Shown here in pieces: positions 1-10,527 of a stretch of 64,000 nucleotides of DNA. The notes under the pieces were generated by a model. It worked only from the letters and a program-made list of their open reading frames with translations, searched no databases and had not been told where the DNA came from. Numbering within the stretch: position 1 is the first letter of the stretch; each line of letters starts with the position of its first letter. This DNA comes from Pasteurella bettyae CCUG 2042 (GTDB taxonomy: Bacteria; Pseudomonadota; Gammaproteobacteria; Enterobacterales; Pasteurellaceae): assembly GCF_000262245.1 (NCBI RefSeq), contig NZ_AJSX01000033.1, positions 124,001 to 188,000 on the forward strand, in the 5' to 3' direction. The position numbers and the translations under genes are program-made.

Positions 1-33
1 ACCTTCTAACTGATCTAAAATTTCTAAAGACAT
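1..33 (-). CDS. zapB: Cell division protein ZapB, N-terminal fragment cut by window edge
   Basis: Only the first 11 codons lie in the window, reading MSLEILDQLEG on the minus strand, with the ATG at 33. This matches the start of Haemophilus ZapB, a short coiled-coil protein that binds ZapA at the FtsZ ring. Divergent placement next to glpX is the arrangement I recall from Haemophilus, which supports the call. The rest of the gene lies outside the window, so nothing more can be checked. Confidence 0.8.
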   Translation of the reverse strand, partial: MSLEILDQLEG

Positions 34-228
34 AAAAAATTCCTCTTATAAATAATGTTCGAAATATGACTCTATTCTATATTGAATGGTCTTGATATTA
101 AAGGGTGAAATAAAAATTTCCTGTATATTTGTTCAATTTTTACAAGTATTCAGACAATTTTCTATCGCAATCGTTTGCTGAGTGATAAAATAAATCTTAA
201 CCCATTACAGTGAAAAAGGTTAATCAAA

Positions 229-1242
229 ATGAATAGATCCTTATCCCTTGAATTTTCAAGAGTGACCGAAGCTGCAGCTATTGCTGCCCATGCCTGGATT
301 GGTCGTGGTGACAAAAATGCAGCAGATGATGCCGCAGTCAAAGCAATGCGTTATATGCTTAATCGTATCCATATGGACGGCGAAATTATTATTGGTGAAG
401 GTGAAATTGATGAAGCACCCATGCTTTATATCGGTGAAAAAGTCGGCTCTGGTATAGGTGAACAAATCACCATTGCTGTAGATCCTATTGATGGCACAAG
501 AATGACGGCTTTGGGCCAATCTGGAGCCTTAGCAGTACTTGCAGCGGGTGGTCGTAATACCTTTATCAAAGCACCTGATATGTATATGGAAAAATTAGTG
601 GTAAATGGTGAAGCTAAAGGCATGATTGATTTAAATTTACCTATTGAACAAAACTTACGCCGAGTGGCTTCACGTAAAGGTAAATTAATGTCTGAATTAG
701 TGGTCATGGTGCTAGCTAAACCTCGTCACGATGAAGTAATTAAACAAATTCAAGCTTTAGGTGCAAAAGTATTAGCGATTCCAGATGGTGATGTAGCTGC
801 TTCAGTACAAGTATGCTTACCAGATTCAGAAGCAGATGTTTTATATGGAATTGGTGGTGCACCAGAAGGCGTCATTACTGCAGCCGCAGTACGTGCTTTA
901 GGAGGAGATATGCAAGCTCGCTTAATTCCACGTAATCAAGTAAAAGGCGATACCCCTGAAAATATTCAATTAGCCAAAAGTGAAATTGCTCGCTGTCACG
1001 AAATGGGTGTAAAAGTGAATGAAATTTTACATCTTGAAGATATTGCTCGTGATGATAACCTGGTGTTTATGGCAACTGGAGTCACCCATGGCGATTTATT
1101 ACAAGGCATACAAATTAAAGGCAGTTTTGCAACCACAGAAACCTTGATGATTCGTGGTCAATCTCACACTATTCGTCGTATTCAATCTATGCATTATTTA
1201 GATGGTAAAGATCCAGACTTATATAAGTCTATCGGATTATAA
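229..1242 (+). CDS. glpX: Class II fructose-1,6-bisphosphatase
   Basis: This 337-residue protein fits the GlpX family length. It would hydrolyse fructose-1,6-bisphosphate to fructose-6-phosphate in gluconeogenesis, in the cytoplasm and with divalent metal. Visible motifs are GEGEIDEAPML (residues 56-66) and the metal/phosphate loop DPIDGT (85-90). The ATG at 229 follows an AAGG-like ribosome site at modest distance. It is monocistronic: zapB lies divergently upstream, and gyrB starts 170 nt downstream after a hairpin. Confidence in identity is high from full-length family resemblance. Confidence 0.95.
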   Translation: MNRSLSLEFSRVTEAAAIAAHAWIGRGDKNAADDAAVKAMRYMLNRIHMDGEIIIGEGEIDEAPMLYIGEKVGSGIGEQITIAVDPIDGTRMTALGQSGALAVLAAGGRNTFIKAPDMYMEKLVVNGEAKGMIDLNLPIEQNLRRVASRKGKLMSELVVMVLAKPRHDEVIKQIQALGAKVLAIPDGDVAASVQVCLPDSEADVLYGIGGAPEGVITAAAVRALGGDMQARLIPRNQVKGDTPENIQLAKSEIARCHEMGVKVNEILHLEDIARDDNLVFMATGVTHGDLLQGIQIKGSFATTETLMIRGQSHTIRRIQSMHYLDGKDPDLYKSIGL

Positions 1243-1258
1243 TTTCTATAAATTTTAA

Positions 1259-1300
1259 TGTGGGTCAGCTTAGGCCCACTATAAAAAATTTCTTTATTTT
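1259..1300 (+). terminator. Possible terminator after glpX
   Basis: A GTGGG...CCCAC stem near 1260-1280 is followed by A- and T-rich sequence. The stem is short and the T-run is interrupted, so this is a weak call. Confidence 0.4.
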
Positions 1301-1397
1301 AGACCGCACTTTCTTTCTCTAAACGCCAATCTTTCTGCATTAAAAGGTGCTATTTCTAGCAAAATTTGCTATAATTGACATAATTTTTTCAGAGTAA

Positions 1398-3842
<2,445 letters not shown>

Positions 3843-3850
3843 TTAACATC

Positions 3851-3880
3851 AAAGGCTTAGTTTTTCTAAGCCTTTTTTAT
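3851..3880 (+). terminator. Rho-independent terminator after gyrB
   Basis: A perfect 9-bp stem AAGGCTTAG (3852-3860) / CTAAGCCTT (3866-3874) with a 5-nt loop is followed by a T-run. It begins 10 nt after the gyrB stop codon. Confidence 0.9.
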
Positions 3881-3916
3881 ATTATAGGTTAATCCTAATT
3901 TTAAAAGGAAAGAACA

Positions 3917-4360
3917 ATGGCACAACAAATTTGTATTATTACGGGTAGCACTTTAGGAGGTGCGGAATATATCGGTGATCACCTCTGTGATTTATTAGAA
4001 CAACAAGATTTTACTACGCAAGTAGAAAATCATGCATCATTAGCTAATATTGAAGGGCAAAAGCTTTGGCTAGTGGTGACTTCAACTCATGGTGCAGGTG
4101 AATTACCAGATAATTTAAAACCACTTTTCCAAGAAATTAAAGATAACAATACTGATTTGTCAGAAGTACGTTTCGCCGTTGTTGGTTTAGGCAATTCAGA
4201 TTATGATACGTTCTGCCAAGCAGTAAACAAGGTGGAAACAGCGCTAAGCAAACAAGGAGCTAAACAAATCTGTAACTCATTACGTATTGATGTACTTACT
4301 ATTGAAGACCATGAACAAGCCGCCGAAGATTGGTTACCTAATTTTGTAAATGCACTATAA
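3917..4360 (+). CDS. mioC: FMN-binding flavodoxin-like protein MioC
   Basis: The 147-residue product has the length and fold signature of MioC, a small flavodoxin linked to biotin synthase activity in E. coli. The FMN phosphate loop GSTLGGAEYIGDHL lies at residues 10-23, and later loops STHGAGELPDN and GLGNSDYDTFC would contact the flavin. An AAAGGAAAG ribosome site precedes the ATG. It stands alone between the gyrB terminator and the convergent pepD. A longer sulfite-reductase-type flavodoxin is excluded by its single-domain length. Confidence 0.93.
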   Translation: MAQQICIITGSTLGGAEYIGDHLCDLLEQQDFTTQVENHASLANIEGQKLWLVVTSTHGAGELPDNLKPLFQEIKDNNTDLSEVRFAVVGLGNSDYDTFCQAVNKVETALSKQGAKQICNSLRIDVLTIEDHEQAAEDWLPNFVNAL

Positions 4361-4388
4361 AACTCAAGCTAACTTTTCACAAAAAATA

Positions 4389-4418
4389 AAGGCAGAATTT
4401 ACCATCTGCCTTTTTTAT
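4389..4418. terminator. Bidirectional terminator between mioC and pepD
   Basis: GGCAG (4391-4395) pairs with CTGCC (4406-4410). The stem is flanked by an A-run on the left and T6 on the right, so it can serve both convergent genes. Confidence 0.75.
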
Positions 4419-4422
4419 CACA

Positions 4423-5877
4423 TTATTTTTTCGGCATACTTGCCAAAATTTTTGTGAGCAATTGCCAATAAGTTTGGACGGCTGGAATATGCACTTTTTC
4501 ATCAGGTGAATGAGCATTAACAATAGTTGGTCCAATAGAAATAAAATCCAATGCAGGATAGATTTTTTTCAGTAAACCGCATTCTAAACCAGCGTGAATC
4601 ACTTTAATTTCAGGAGGATAGCCTAACAATTCAGCATAAATATCCTTAGTTAAACTAAGAATTGGAGTTTCTGCATGAGGCTCCCAACCTGGATAACGTC
4701 CAGAGAATGTGATCGTTGCATCTGATAATGAAGTTAAAGAAAGTAATAAACTATTAATATAATCTGTACCGCTATCAATCAGTGAACGAACTAAAATCGT
4801 ACCTTTTATCGATTGTTCTGTGGTTTTTAATACCCCAAGACTCAATGAACTTTCTACCACATTTTCAACAACATCACTATTACGAATTACCCCATTTGGC
4901 AATACATTTAGCAAATGAATGACTTTCATTGTGGTACTTTCACTAAAAACTTGTACAGCATTTTCACCTTTTTCAATAAAGAATGTTAAATTAGGTTCAA
5001 CTAAAGCTAATTCAGTTTTTAATAAACTTTCGAACTCTGCAACTGCTTGAGTTAAGACCGTAACATCACCATTAAAGCTTATCGTTGCAAAGGCTTCACG
5101 AGGGATAGCATTACGTACAGAACCACCACGAATATCACTTAATGAGAAACTAAACTGCGGTTGTTTTTGCTGTAAATTTGCTAAGAAACGAACAAGTGTT
5201 TTAATTGCACTTGCACGCCCCGTATGAATATCACAACCTGAATGACCGCCACGTAAGCCTTTTAAAACCAATTTATAAGTATGTTCATAATGATTGGTTT
5301 TCCATTCTACAGGAATGGTTAAATCGCCATTTTCACCACCAGCACAACCGATATAGATTTCACCATTTTCTTCCGTATCAGTGTTAATCATAACTTCAGA
5401 GGTTAACCAATTTGCACGTAATCCTATCGCCCCTTCCATACCAGCTTCTTCAGTCATAGTCAGTAGCACTTCTAAATCAGGATGAACTAAATCATCACTA
5501 TCTAAAATCGCTAGCGTTGATGCCATACCGATACCATTATCTGCACCTAAGGTTGTGCCTTTTGCAGTGACCCATTCTCCTTCAATATAAGGTTGAATAG
5601 GATCAGTTTCGAAATTGTGTTGTGTATCTTCATTAGCTTGTGGCACCATATCTAAATGTGCTTGTAAAGCGACTGGCTGAGCATTTTCCATACCCGCTGT
5701 AGCAGGTTTACGAATTAATACGTTACCTGCTTCATCACGTTCAGCATAAAAACCTTTTCCTTTTGCCCAATCAACAATAAATTCAGCTAATGTATTTTCA
5801 TGGTAAGAAGGATGGGGAATTGAACAAATTTTATCAAACCATTTCCAAAGCAATGTGGGTTGTAATGTTGTTATCAT
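4423..5877 (-). CDS. pepD: Cytosol non-specific dipeptidase (aminoacyl-histidine dipeptidase, peptidase D)
   Basis: This is a 484-residue M20-family dinuclear zinc dipeptidase, cleaving dipeptides such as Xaa-His in the cytoplasm. Metal-site motifs are [10 protein letters not shown] (residues 71-80, H74 and D76), GADNGIG (111-117, D113) and TEEAGM (142-147, catalytic Glu and metal Glu). A further metal ligand is expected in the C-terminal HAGLECG stretch. The dimerisation (lid) domain lies between. Length and motif order match E. coli PepD (485 residues). It is monocistronic and convergent with mioC. Confidence 0.96.
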   Translation of the reverse strand: MITTLQPTLLWKWFDKICSIPHPSYHENTLAEFIVDWAKGKGFYAERDEAGNVLIRKPATAGMENAQPVALQAHLDMVPQANEDTQHNFETDPIQPYIEGEWVTAKGTTLGADNGIGMASTLAILDSDDLVHPDLEVLLTMTEEAGMEGAIGLRANWLTSEVMINTDTEENGEIYIGCAGGENGDLTIPVEWKTNHYEHTYKLVLKGLRGGHSGCDIHTGRASAIKTLVRFLANLQQKQPQFSFSLSDIRGGSVRNAIPREAFATISFNGDVTVLTQAVAEFESLLKTELALVEPNLTFFIEKGENAVQVFSESTTMKVIHLLNVLPNGVIRNSDVVENVVESSLSLGVLKTTEQSIKGTILVRSLIDSGTDYINSLLLSLTSLSDATITFSGRYPGWEPHAETPILSLTKDIYAELLGYPPEIKVIHAGLECGLLKKIYPALDFISIGPTIVNAHSPDEKVHIPAVQTYWQLLTKILASMPKK

Positions 5878-6014
5878 AAATCACACCTTATTTAAAAAGT
5901 TAACTTATCTAAATACCATGTTTAGGTATCTATTTATCATACAGATAGCATAACATAAATTATAACAAGCCTAAATCTTACATTTGTCGATTCAATAAGC
6001 TTCCTTAAAATATT

Positions 6015-6686
6015 TTAAAAAGGTAAGCCTAACCCAAAAACATCAAAAAAGGCATGTGCAAGCATAAAAGGTAATAATGTTGAGAATCGTAACCTTAATA
6101 ATACAAATATTAAACCAAATAAGGTAACAGTAGTGGCTGCAAATAAACCTTGATACGTATGGAATAAAAAGCGAATAACTAGTCCGAAAATAATGACATA
6201 AGGTAACCATTTTTTAGGAACGGTAAACATAAGTCCTAAAAAATAAAGTTCTTCATAAAATCCATTTAGTATAGCAGCTGCAATTAAAGAAAAAGAAAGA
6301 TAAGGTTGTAACTCTGCATATGATGAAACATCAACATTATTTTCAGTAGGAAATATCAACATATAAAATAAGTGATCTATTCCTCCAGCTAATAAAATAA
6401 ATAATAACGCTAAAGGCAATGTCAGTTTATTGATAGAAAAATTAAGTTGCTTAAAATCAAAATGACGCCACCATAAATAAGCAAATGCAATACATAAAGA
6501 GAAAAGCTCAAATACCAACAATGAATAATTATCTTCGGAATTTAAGTTCAAGTCTGTAGGTGATTCAAGCCCCGCCTGTTGTAATGAAAGGTACTGCTCT
6601 AAAGACGCATAAATTGAGCTGCCAAAAAAGATTAGGGTTAATAGTAAAATATCTATTAAATTAAGTGTCGTTTTTTTCATCATCAT
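6015..6686 (-). CDS. CPBP-family (CAAX/Abi-type) intramembrane metalloprotease
   Basis: The 223-residue protein has about six to eight hydrophobic helices. It carries the CPBP (PF02517) motif set: EELYFLGL with E145-E146, an FHTYQG motif with H176, and LAHAFFDVF with H211. These are the glutamates and histidines expected for membrane-embedded metal chemistry. Family members cleave prenylated or hydrophobic peptides or process bacteriocins. The substrate here cannot be told. It stands alone between pepD and gpt, with no bacteriocin or peptide gene adjacent. Family call is firm; function is open. Confidence 0.8.
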   Translation of the reverse strand: MMMKKTTLNLIDILLLTLIFFGSSIYASLEQYLSLQQAGLESPTDLNLNSEDNYSLLVFELFSLCIAFAYLWWRHFDFKQLNFSINKLTLPLALLFILLAGGIDHLFYMLIFPTENNVDVSSYAELQPYLSFSLIAAAILNGFYEELYFLGLMFTVPKKWLPYVIIFGLVIRFLFHTYQGLFAATTVTLFGLIFVLLRLRFSTLLPFMLAHAFFDVFGLGLPF

Positions 6687-6910
6687 CCTTTATATCTAGT
6701 TAAAACAATCATCCATAATTACTGTTATCATATCGTATATTTAACTGAGCTTTCTCCTTGCATTTATAATCTATTCATATCATTTTTGCTTAAAAAATAC
6801 CAAATTTATCGCTGAAATGTCATTGATATCTTAAAAATAATAGCATAAAAGTGTAATTCGAGTTATCCTTATGCAATTTTATTAATTATGCAACAAAGGT
6901 ATATTTTATT

Positions 6911-7369
6911 ATGAGCGAAAAATATGTTGTTACGTGGGATATGTTCCACATGCACGCACGCAAATTAGCAGAACGTTTACTTCCAGCATCCCAATGGAAA
7001 GGCATCATTGCGGTAAGCCGTGGTGGTTTATTCCCAGCAGCAGTATTAGCACGTGAATTAGGTCTTCGTCATGTAGAAACCGTGTGTATCGCAAGTTATG
7101 ATCATGATTTACAAGGTGAATTAAAAGTAATCCACAAAGCGAATACCGATGGAGAAGGCTTTATTGTGATAGACGATTTAGTCGATACGGGAAATACCGC
7201 TCGTGAAATTCGCAAAATGTATCCTAAAGCAAAATTTGTTACAGTATTTGCAAAACCAGCAGGAGCATCATTAGTGGATGATTACGTAATTGATATTCCA
7301 CAAAACACTTGGATTGAACAACCTTGGGATTTAGGTATCACTTTTGTTCCACCTTTAGCTCGTAAATAA
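6911..7369 (+). CDS. gpt: Xanthine(-guanine) phosphoribosyltransferase
   Basis: The 152-residue type I phosphoribosyltransferase makes XMP or GMP from xanthine or guanine plus PRPP in purine salvage. The PRPP loop [12 protein letters not shown] spans residues 86-97, and SRGGLFPA (36-43) forms the pyrophosphate-binding loop. The C-terminal WIEQPWDLG is typical of Gpt. Length equals E. coli Gpt (152). Monocistronic, with a 224-nt AT-rich 5' gap in which I see no clear regulatory site. Confidence 0.96.
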   Translation: MSEKYVVTWDMFHMHARKLAERLLPASQWKGIIAVSRGGLFPAAVLARELGLRHVETVCIASYDHDLQGELKVIHKANTDGEGFIVIDDLVDTGNTAREIRKMYPKAKFVTVFAKPAGASLVDDYVIDIPQNTWIEQPWDLGITFVPPLARK

Positions 7370-7385
7370 TTTCTTCTCATATTGT

Positions 7386-7413
7386 AAAAGGGTGGATATC
7401 AGTCCCCCTTTTC
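7386..7413 (+). terminator. Probable terminator after gpt
   Basis: AAAAGGG (7387-7393) pairs with CCCTTTT (7406-7412) about 17 nt after the gpt stop, ending in four Ts. Confidence 0.55.
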
Positions 7414-7671
7414 ATTCAAATCATTTTCTAATATTTAATTCCTACTGACTAGTCTAAAAGTGCGGTCTTTTTTATTAAAATTTATAACAATCGTTTGTTC
7501 TGTTTAAAACAAATATCACAAATATTCACAAGATAATTCTTTTTATAGAAAAATAATTTTAAAAAAAATAGATAAATGACTTATAAATTTATATAACTAT
7601 ATAATTTAAAAGAATTTATAGATTATTTATCACTTAATTTACTCGTAAACATAAAGAATAAAACACCAAAC

Positions 7672-7697
7672 AATATTTAACACCATTGTTAAATATT
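7672..7697. promoter_or_regulatory. Perfect inverted repeat, candidate operator
   Basis: AATATTTAACA (7672-7682), spacer CCAT, then TGTTAAATATT (7687-7697): 11-bp arms without a mismatch. It lies 94 nt before the racemase-like start codon at 7792. No T-run follows, so it is not a terminator. Size and symmetry fit a dimeric repressor or activator site; no regulator gene adjoins the operon. Confidence 0.6.
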
Positions 7698-7791
7698 ATG
7701 ATACAGATCTCAGATTTTCATCAAAAAATGAATAATAATTAGCCCATATCAATACCTATCAGGTTATTTTCCACCTCTCCAAGGAATGAAT

Positions 7792-8451
7792 ATGCCTAAA
7801 ATTATTTTAATTCATGCTGTTACTGCAGCAATGGATCCTGTTAAACAAGCCTTTAAACAAAATTGGGCTGAAGCAAAAGTTTTAAATATTCTAGATGAAA
7901 CCCTTTCTGATGATCGGGCAAAATCTAAACAATTAACCCCTCAATTAACACAACGAATTTTAGACCTCACACAGTATGCGATCAGTAAAGAGGCTGATGG
8001 CATATTGTTTACTTGTTCCGCTTTTGGTGATGCTATTGAACAAGCCACAAAAAATTCTCCAGTTCCTGTTTTAAAGCCTAATGAAGCCATGTTTCGCTTG
8101 GCTCTAGAAAAAGGAACTAAGATTGGAATGATCGCTTCATTTCAGCCTGCTGTAGCAGGAATGGAAGAAGAATTCTATGAACTTGCTAAAGAAATCAATC
8201 CTCAAGCAACGATTCGTACAGTTTGTGTAACTGAAGCAAAAGAAGCCTTAAATCAAGGTGATATTAGATTACATGACAAGCTCATGGCTGAAGCAGCCAA
8301 GCAATTTACTGATGAAGATATTCTATTATTAGCACATTTTTCATCATCAACTGCATTGTCATTAGCCTCTACAATGACGACTAAACCTATTTTAACTAGT
8401 CCTCAAAGTGCGGTGGAATTACTTAAAAATAAATTAGCAAATCTTAAATAA
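7792..8451 (+). CDS. Asp/Glu/hydantoin racemase superfamily protein, first gene of accessory operon
   Basis: This 219-residue protein belongs to the Asp/Glu racemase superfamily. The start at 7792 is preferred over the in-frame ATG at 7786 because AAGGA (7781-7785) abuts 7786 but sits 6 nt from 7792. The N-terminal catalytic-type cysteine is visible in LFTCSAFGD (C75 from this start). The second cysteine of true two-base racemases, expected in a GCT-like motif, is replaced by the stretch LLLAHFSSS. A racemase mechanism is therefore doubtful, and an isomerase, decarboxylase or other one-thiol reaction is possible. The next gene starts 18 nt downstream. A USS lies inside the 3' end (8406). Confidence 0.75.
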   Translation: MPKIILIHAVTAAMDPVKQAFKQNWAEAKVLNILDETLSDDRAKSKQLTPQLTQRILDLTQYAISKEADGILFTCSAFGDAIEQATKNSPVPVLKPNEAMFRLALEKGTKIGMIASFQPAVAGMEEEFYELAKEINPQATIRTVCVTEAKEALNQGDIRLHDKLMAEAAKQFTDEDILLLAHFSSSTALSLASTMTTKPILTSPQSAVELLKNKLANLK

Positions 8452-8469
8452 AATAATAGGAGTTTTACT

Positions 8470-9543
8470 ATGAAAATTATCGTATTACCTGGCGATGGTA
8501 TTGGTCCTGAAATTACAGCTGGTGCAGTAAAAGTACTACAAGCTGCTAATGAAAAATACAATTTAGATCTTCATTTTGATTATGAAGAAGTCGGTTTTCC
8601 TAGTTTAGAAAAGTATGGCACGACCCTTCGCCAAGAAACATTAGAAAAAGCTAAAACCTATGATGGAATTATTTTGGGTACTCAATCACATGCTGATTAT
8701 CCAAAACCCGAAAAAGGTGGTCGTAATGTTTCAGCTGGCTTCCGTATCGGTTTAGACTTATATGCAAACGTACGTCCAGCACGCTCTCGCCCATTCTTAC
8801 CAACAAATATGAGCCCAGGTAAAAGTATTGATTTAGTGATCATGCGTGAAGCAACCGAAGGCTTCTATCCAGATCGCAACATGACCCAAGGTTGGGGGGA
8901 AGTAATGCCGTCTCCAGATATGGCTCTTTCAATTCGTAAAATTACTCGCCATTGTAGTGAACGTATTGCACGTAAAGCTTTTGAATTAGCCATGACTCGT
9001 CGTAAGAAAGTTACTGCAATTCATAAGGCAAACAGTTTCCATATGACTGATGGCTTGTTCTTAGAAGCAGTTCGTGATGTAGCTAAAGAATTCCCAGAAG
9101 TTGAATTAAATGATTTATTAGTCGATGCATCAACAGCCCACTTAGTAAGAACTCCTGAACGTTTTGACGTATTAGTCGCAACTAATTTCTACGGCGATAT
9201 TATCAGTGACTTAGCCAGTGAATTATCTGGTAGTCTTGGTCTTGCAGGTTCAATTATGGCAAGTGACTTATATTGCTGTGCTCAAGCACAACATGGTTCT
9301 GCTCCAGATATCGCAGGGCAAGATAAGGCGAACCCAGTATCAATGATTTTATCTGTAGCCATGATGGTCGAATGGATGGGTAACAAACATAACAAACCTG
9401 AATTAATAAAAGCAGCTAAAGCAATGACAGAAGCCGTGGATAAAGTATTAGAAGATCCAAGCGCAAGAACCCCTGATCTTGGTGGTAAATCAACATGTTC
9501 CGCATTTAGTGAAGCTGTTGCGAAAATTGTTAAAAATCTCTAA
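8470..9543 (+). CDS. Isocitrate/isopropylmalate dehydrogenase family, tartrate/D-malate type
   Basis: This 357-residue NAD(P)-dependent beta-decarboxylating dehydrogenase acts on a 2-hydroxy acid with a neighbouring carboxylate. Motifs in order are PGDGIGPE (residues 7-14), ANVRPARS, the substrate-binding REATEGFY, the catalytic-lysine segment HKANSFHMTDGLF, and the metal-binding TNFYGDIISDLASE. Length and the ATEGFY form suggest the tartrate dehydrogenase/D-malate dehydrogenase/3-IPMDH-like branch rather than LeuB, and no leu genes are nearby. AGGAG lies 7 nt before the ATG. It is the second gene of the accessory operon. The exact substrate cannot be read from sequence. Confidence 0.85.
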   Translation: MKIIVLPGDGIGPEITAGAVKVLQAANEKYNLDLHFDYEEVGFPSLEKYGTTLRQETLEKAKTYDGIILGTQSHADYPKPEKGGRNVSAGFRIGLDLYANVRPARSRPFLPTNMSPGKSIDLVIMREATEGFYPDRNMTQGWGEVMPSPDMALSIRKITRHCSERIARKAFELAMTRRKKVTAIHKANSFHMTDGLFLEAVRDVAKEFPEVELNDLLVDASTAHLVRTPERFDVLVATNFYGDIISDLASELSGSLGLAGSIMASDLYCCAQAQHGSAPDIAGQDKANPVSMILSVAMMVEWMGNKHNKPELIKAAKAMTEAVDKVLEDPSARTPDLGGKSTCSAFSEAVAKIVKNL

Positions 9544-9553
9544 TTATAGTGAA

Positions 9554-9579
9554 TCAGTTAGCACTCAGGTGCTAACTGA
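9554..9579 (+). repeat. Perfect hairpin 1 in the operon's internal gap
   Basis: TCAGTTAGCAC (9554-9564), loop TCAG, GTGCTAACTGA (9569-9579). The 11-bp arms are perfect and begin 10 nt after the dehydrogenase stop. No T-run follows, so this is not a classical terminator. It may protect the upstream mRNA 3' end or be a protein-binding dyad. Confidence 0.6.
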
Positions 9580-9592
9580 AACTATGCATGAA

Positions 9593-9629
9593 TATAATAG
9601 AGGTTATAAATAACCTCTATTATAGAGGT
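9593..9629 (+). promoter_or_regulatory. Hairpin 2 with overlapping alternative stem covering the Shine-Dalgarno
   Basis: TATAATAGAGGTTA (9593-9606), loop TAAA, TAACCTCTATTATA (9611-9624) form a perfect 14-bp stem. The same middle strand also pairs as ACCTCTA (9613-9619) with TAGAGGT (9623-9629). That second pairing contains GAGG (9625-9628), the ribosome site 8 nt before the amidohydrolase ATG at 9637. The two stems cannot form together: the first leaves the site free, the second hides it. A translational switch is an inference from this geometry. Confidence 0.5.
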
Positions 9630-9636
9630 CTTATTT

Positions 9637-10512
9637 ATGACTAATGAAACTGATATCAAATTCACATCTTTTCAATTTAAAAATGTAATTGAGCAAAATT
9701 TTAAATTACCTAACCATACATGCGATTGCCACCATCATATTTTCAATCGCAATTTTCCATATACACCTGAAGATACTCGTGATTTACCCAATGCAACAAT
9801 GGATGATTTTGTCCAATTCAAAAAATATATGGGGGTAGAACGACATATTTTGGTTCAACCATCTTCTTATGGTGTAGATAATCGCTGCTTAATAGATGCT
9901 CTAGAAAAAGGAGGTAAACTTTGTCGTGGGGAAGCGGTAATTGACGAAAGCTTTACTCACAAACAATTACAAGATTTAGCTGATAAAGGTGTCGTTGGAA
10001 TTCGGTTTAACTTTGGTGCGGGTAATTATGCGAGCGCAGACAATTTACTAACTTTAGCTGAAAGAGTCCATGAATTTAATTGGCATATTCAAATTCATGC
10101 AAAAGCTGATCAATTATCTGAACTCTACCCACTTTTAACTAAAATTAAAAATCCAATTATTTTTGATCATTATGCACAATTGAAACAGCCAACAGCTTTC
10201 AAACATCCATTCTGGAAGCAATTATTAAAACTAATTGATCAACAAAATTGTTGGGTTAAATTATCCGGCCCTTATCATACCTCTACAAAAACAGACTTCT
10301 CAGATTTAGAGCAAATTACGAAAGAATTTCTTCGAATTGCGCCTGAACGTTTAGTGTGGGGATCAGATTGGCCTCACCCTAATTTAACTTCATCACACAA
10401 AAATATGCCTGATGATAGATATTTTCTTGCATTATTTAATTCCTGGTTAGGCAGTGATGCCATGCGGCAAAAAATTTTTGTCGATAACCCAACAACATTC
10501 TTTTTTAAATAA
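9637..10512 (+). CDS. Amidohydrolase-superfamily protein (COG3618; LigI/galactarolactone-isomerase type)
   Basis: This 291-residue TIM-barrel metal-dependent hydrolase carries the paired-histidine CDCHHHIF motif after beta-strand 1, then IHAKAD, FDHYAQ and, near the C-terminus, the catalytic-aspartate motif WGSDWPHPN. This is the pattern of the COG3618 group, which includes 2-pyrone-4,6-dicarboxylate lactonase (LigI) and D-galactarolactone isomerase (Gli). Both handle carboxylated lactones, which fits the lactonase and dicarboxylate transporter in the same operon. The specific reaction is unknown. It starts after a gap containing two strong hairpins, and the transporter begins 15 nt downstream. 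Confidence 0.8.
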   Translation: MTNETDIKFTSFQFKNVIEQNFKLPNHTCDCHHHIFNRNFPYTPEDTRDLPNATMDDFVQFKKYMGVERHILVQPSSYGVDNRCLIDALEKGGKLCRGEAVIDESFTHKQLQDLADKGVVGIRFNFGAGNYASADNLLTLAERVHEFNWHIQIHAKADQLSELYPLLTKIKNPIIFDHYAQLKQPTAFKHPFWKQLLKLIDQQNCWVKLSGPYHTSTKTDFSDLEQITKEFLRIAPERLVWGSDWPHPNLTSSHKNMPDDRYFLALFNSWLGSDAMRQKIFVDNPTTFFFK

Positions 10513-10527
10513 TAGCGGAGTTATTAT

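Larger units (their letters stand above)
7370..7791 (+). promoter_or_regulatory. Regulatory gap upstream of the accessory carboxylate operon
   Basis: This stretch of about 420 nt has no credible gene. It holds the gpt terminator, one USS at 7458, a very AT-rich tract (7540-7640) with several TATAAT-like words, and a perfect inverted repeat (listed separately) about 100 nt before the start codon. The operon promoter should lie here, but I cannot fix a single -35/-10 pair in such AT-rich DNA. Confidence 0.5.

Noticed and set aside
7500-7530. CRP-like half sites (TCACA words) upstream of the accessory operon
   Set aside because: The two half-sites are tandem, not inverted, so they do not make a CRP palindrome.
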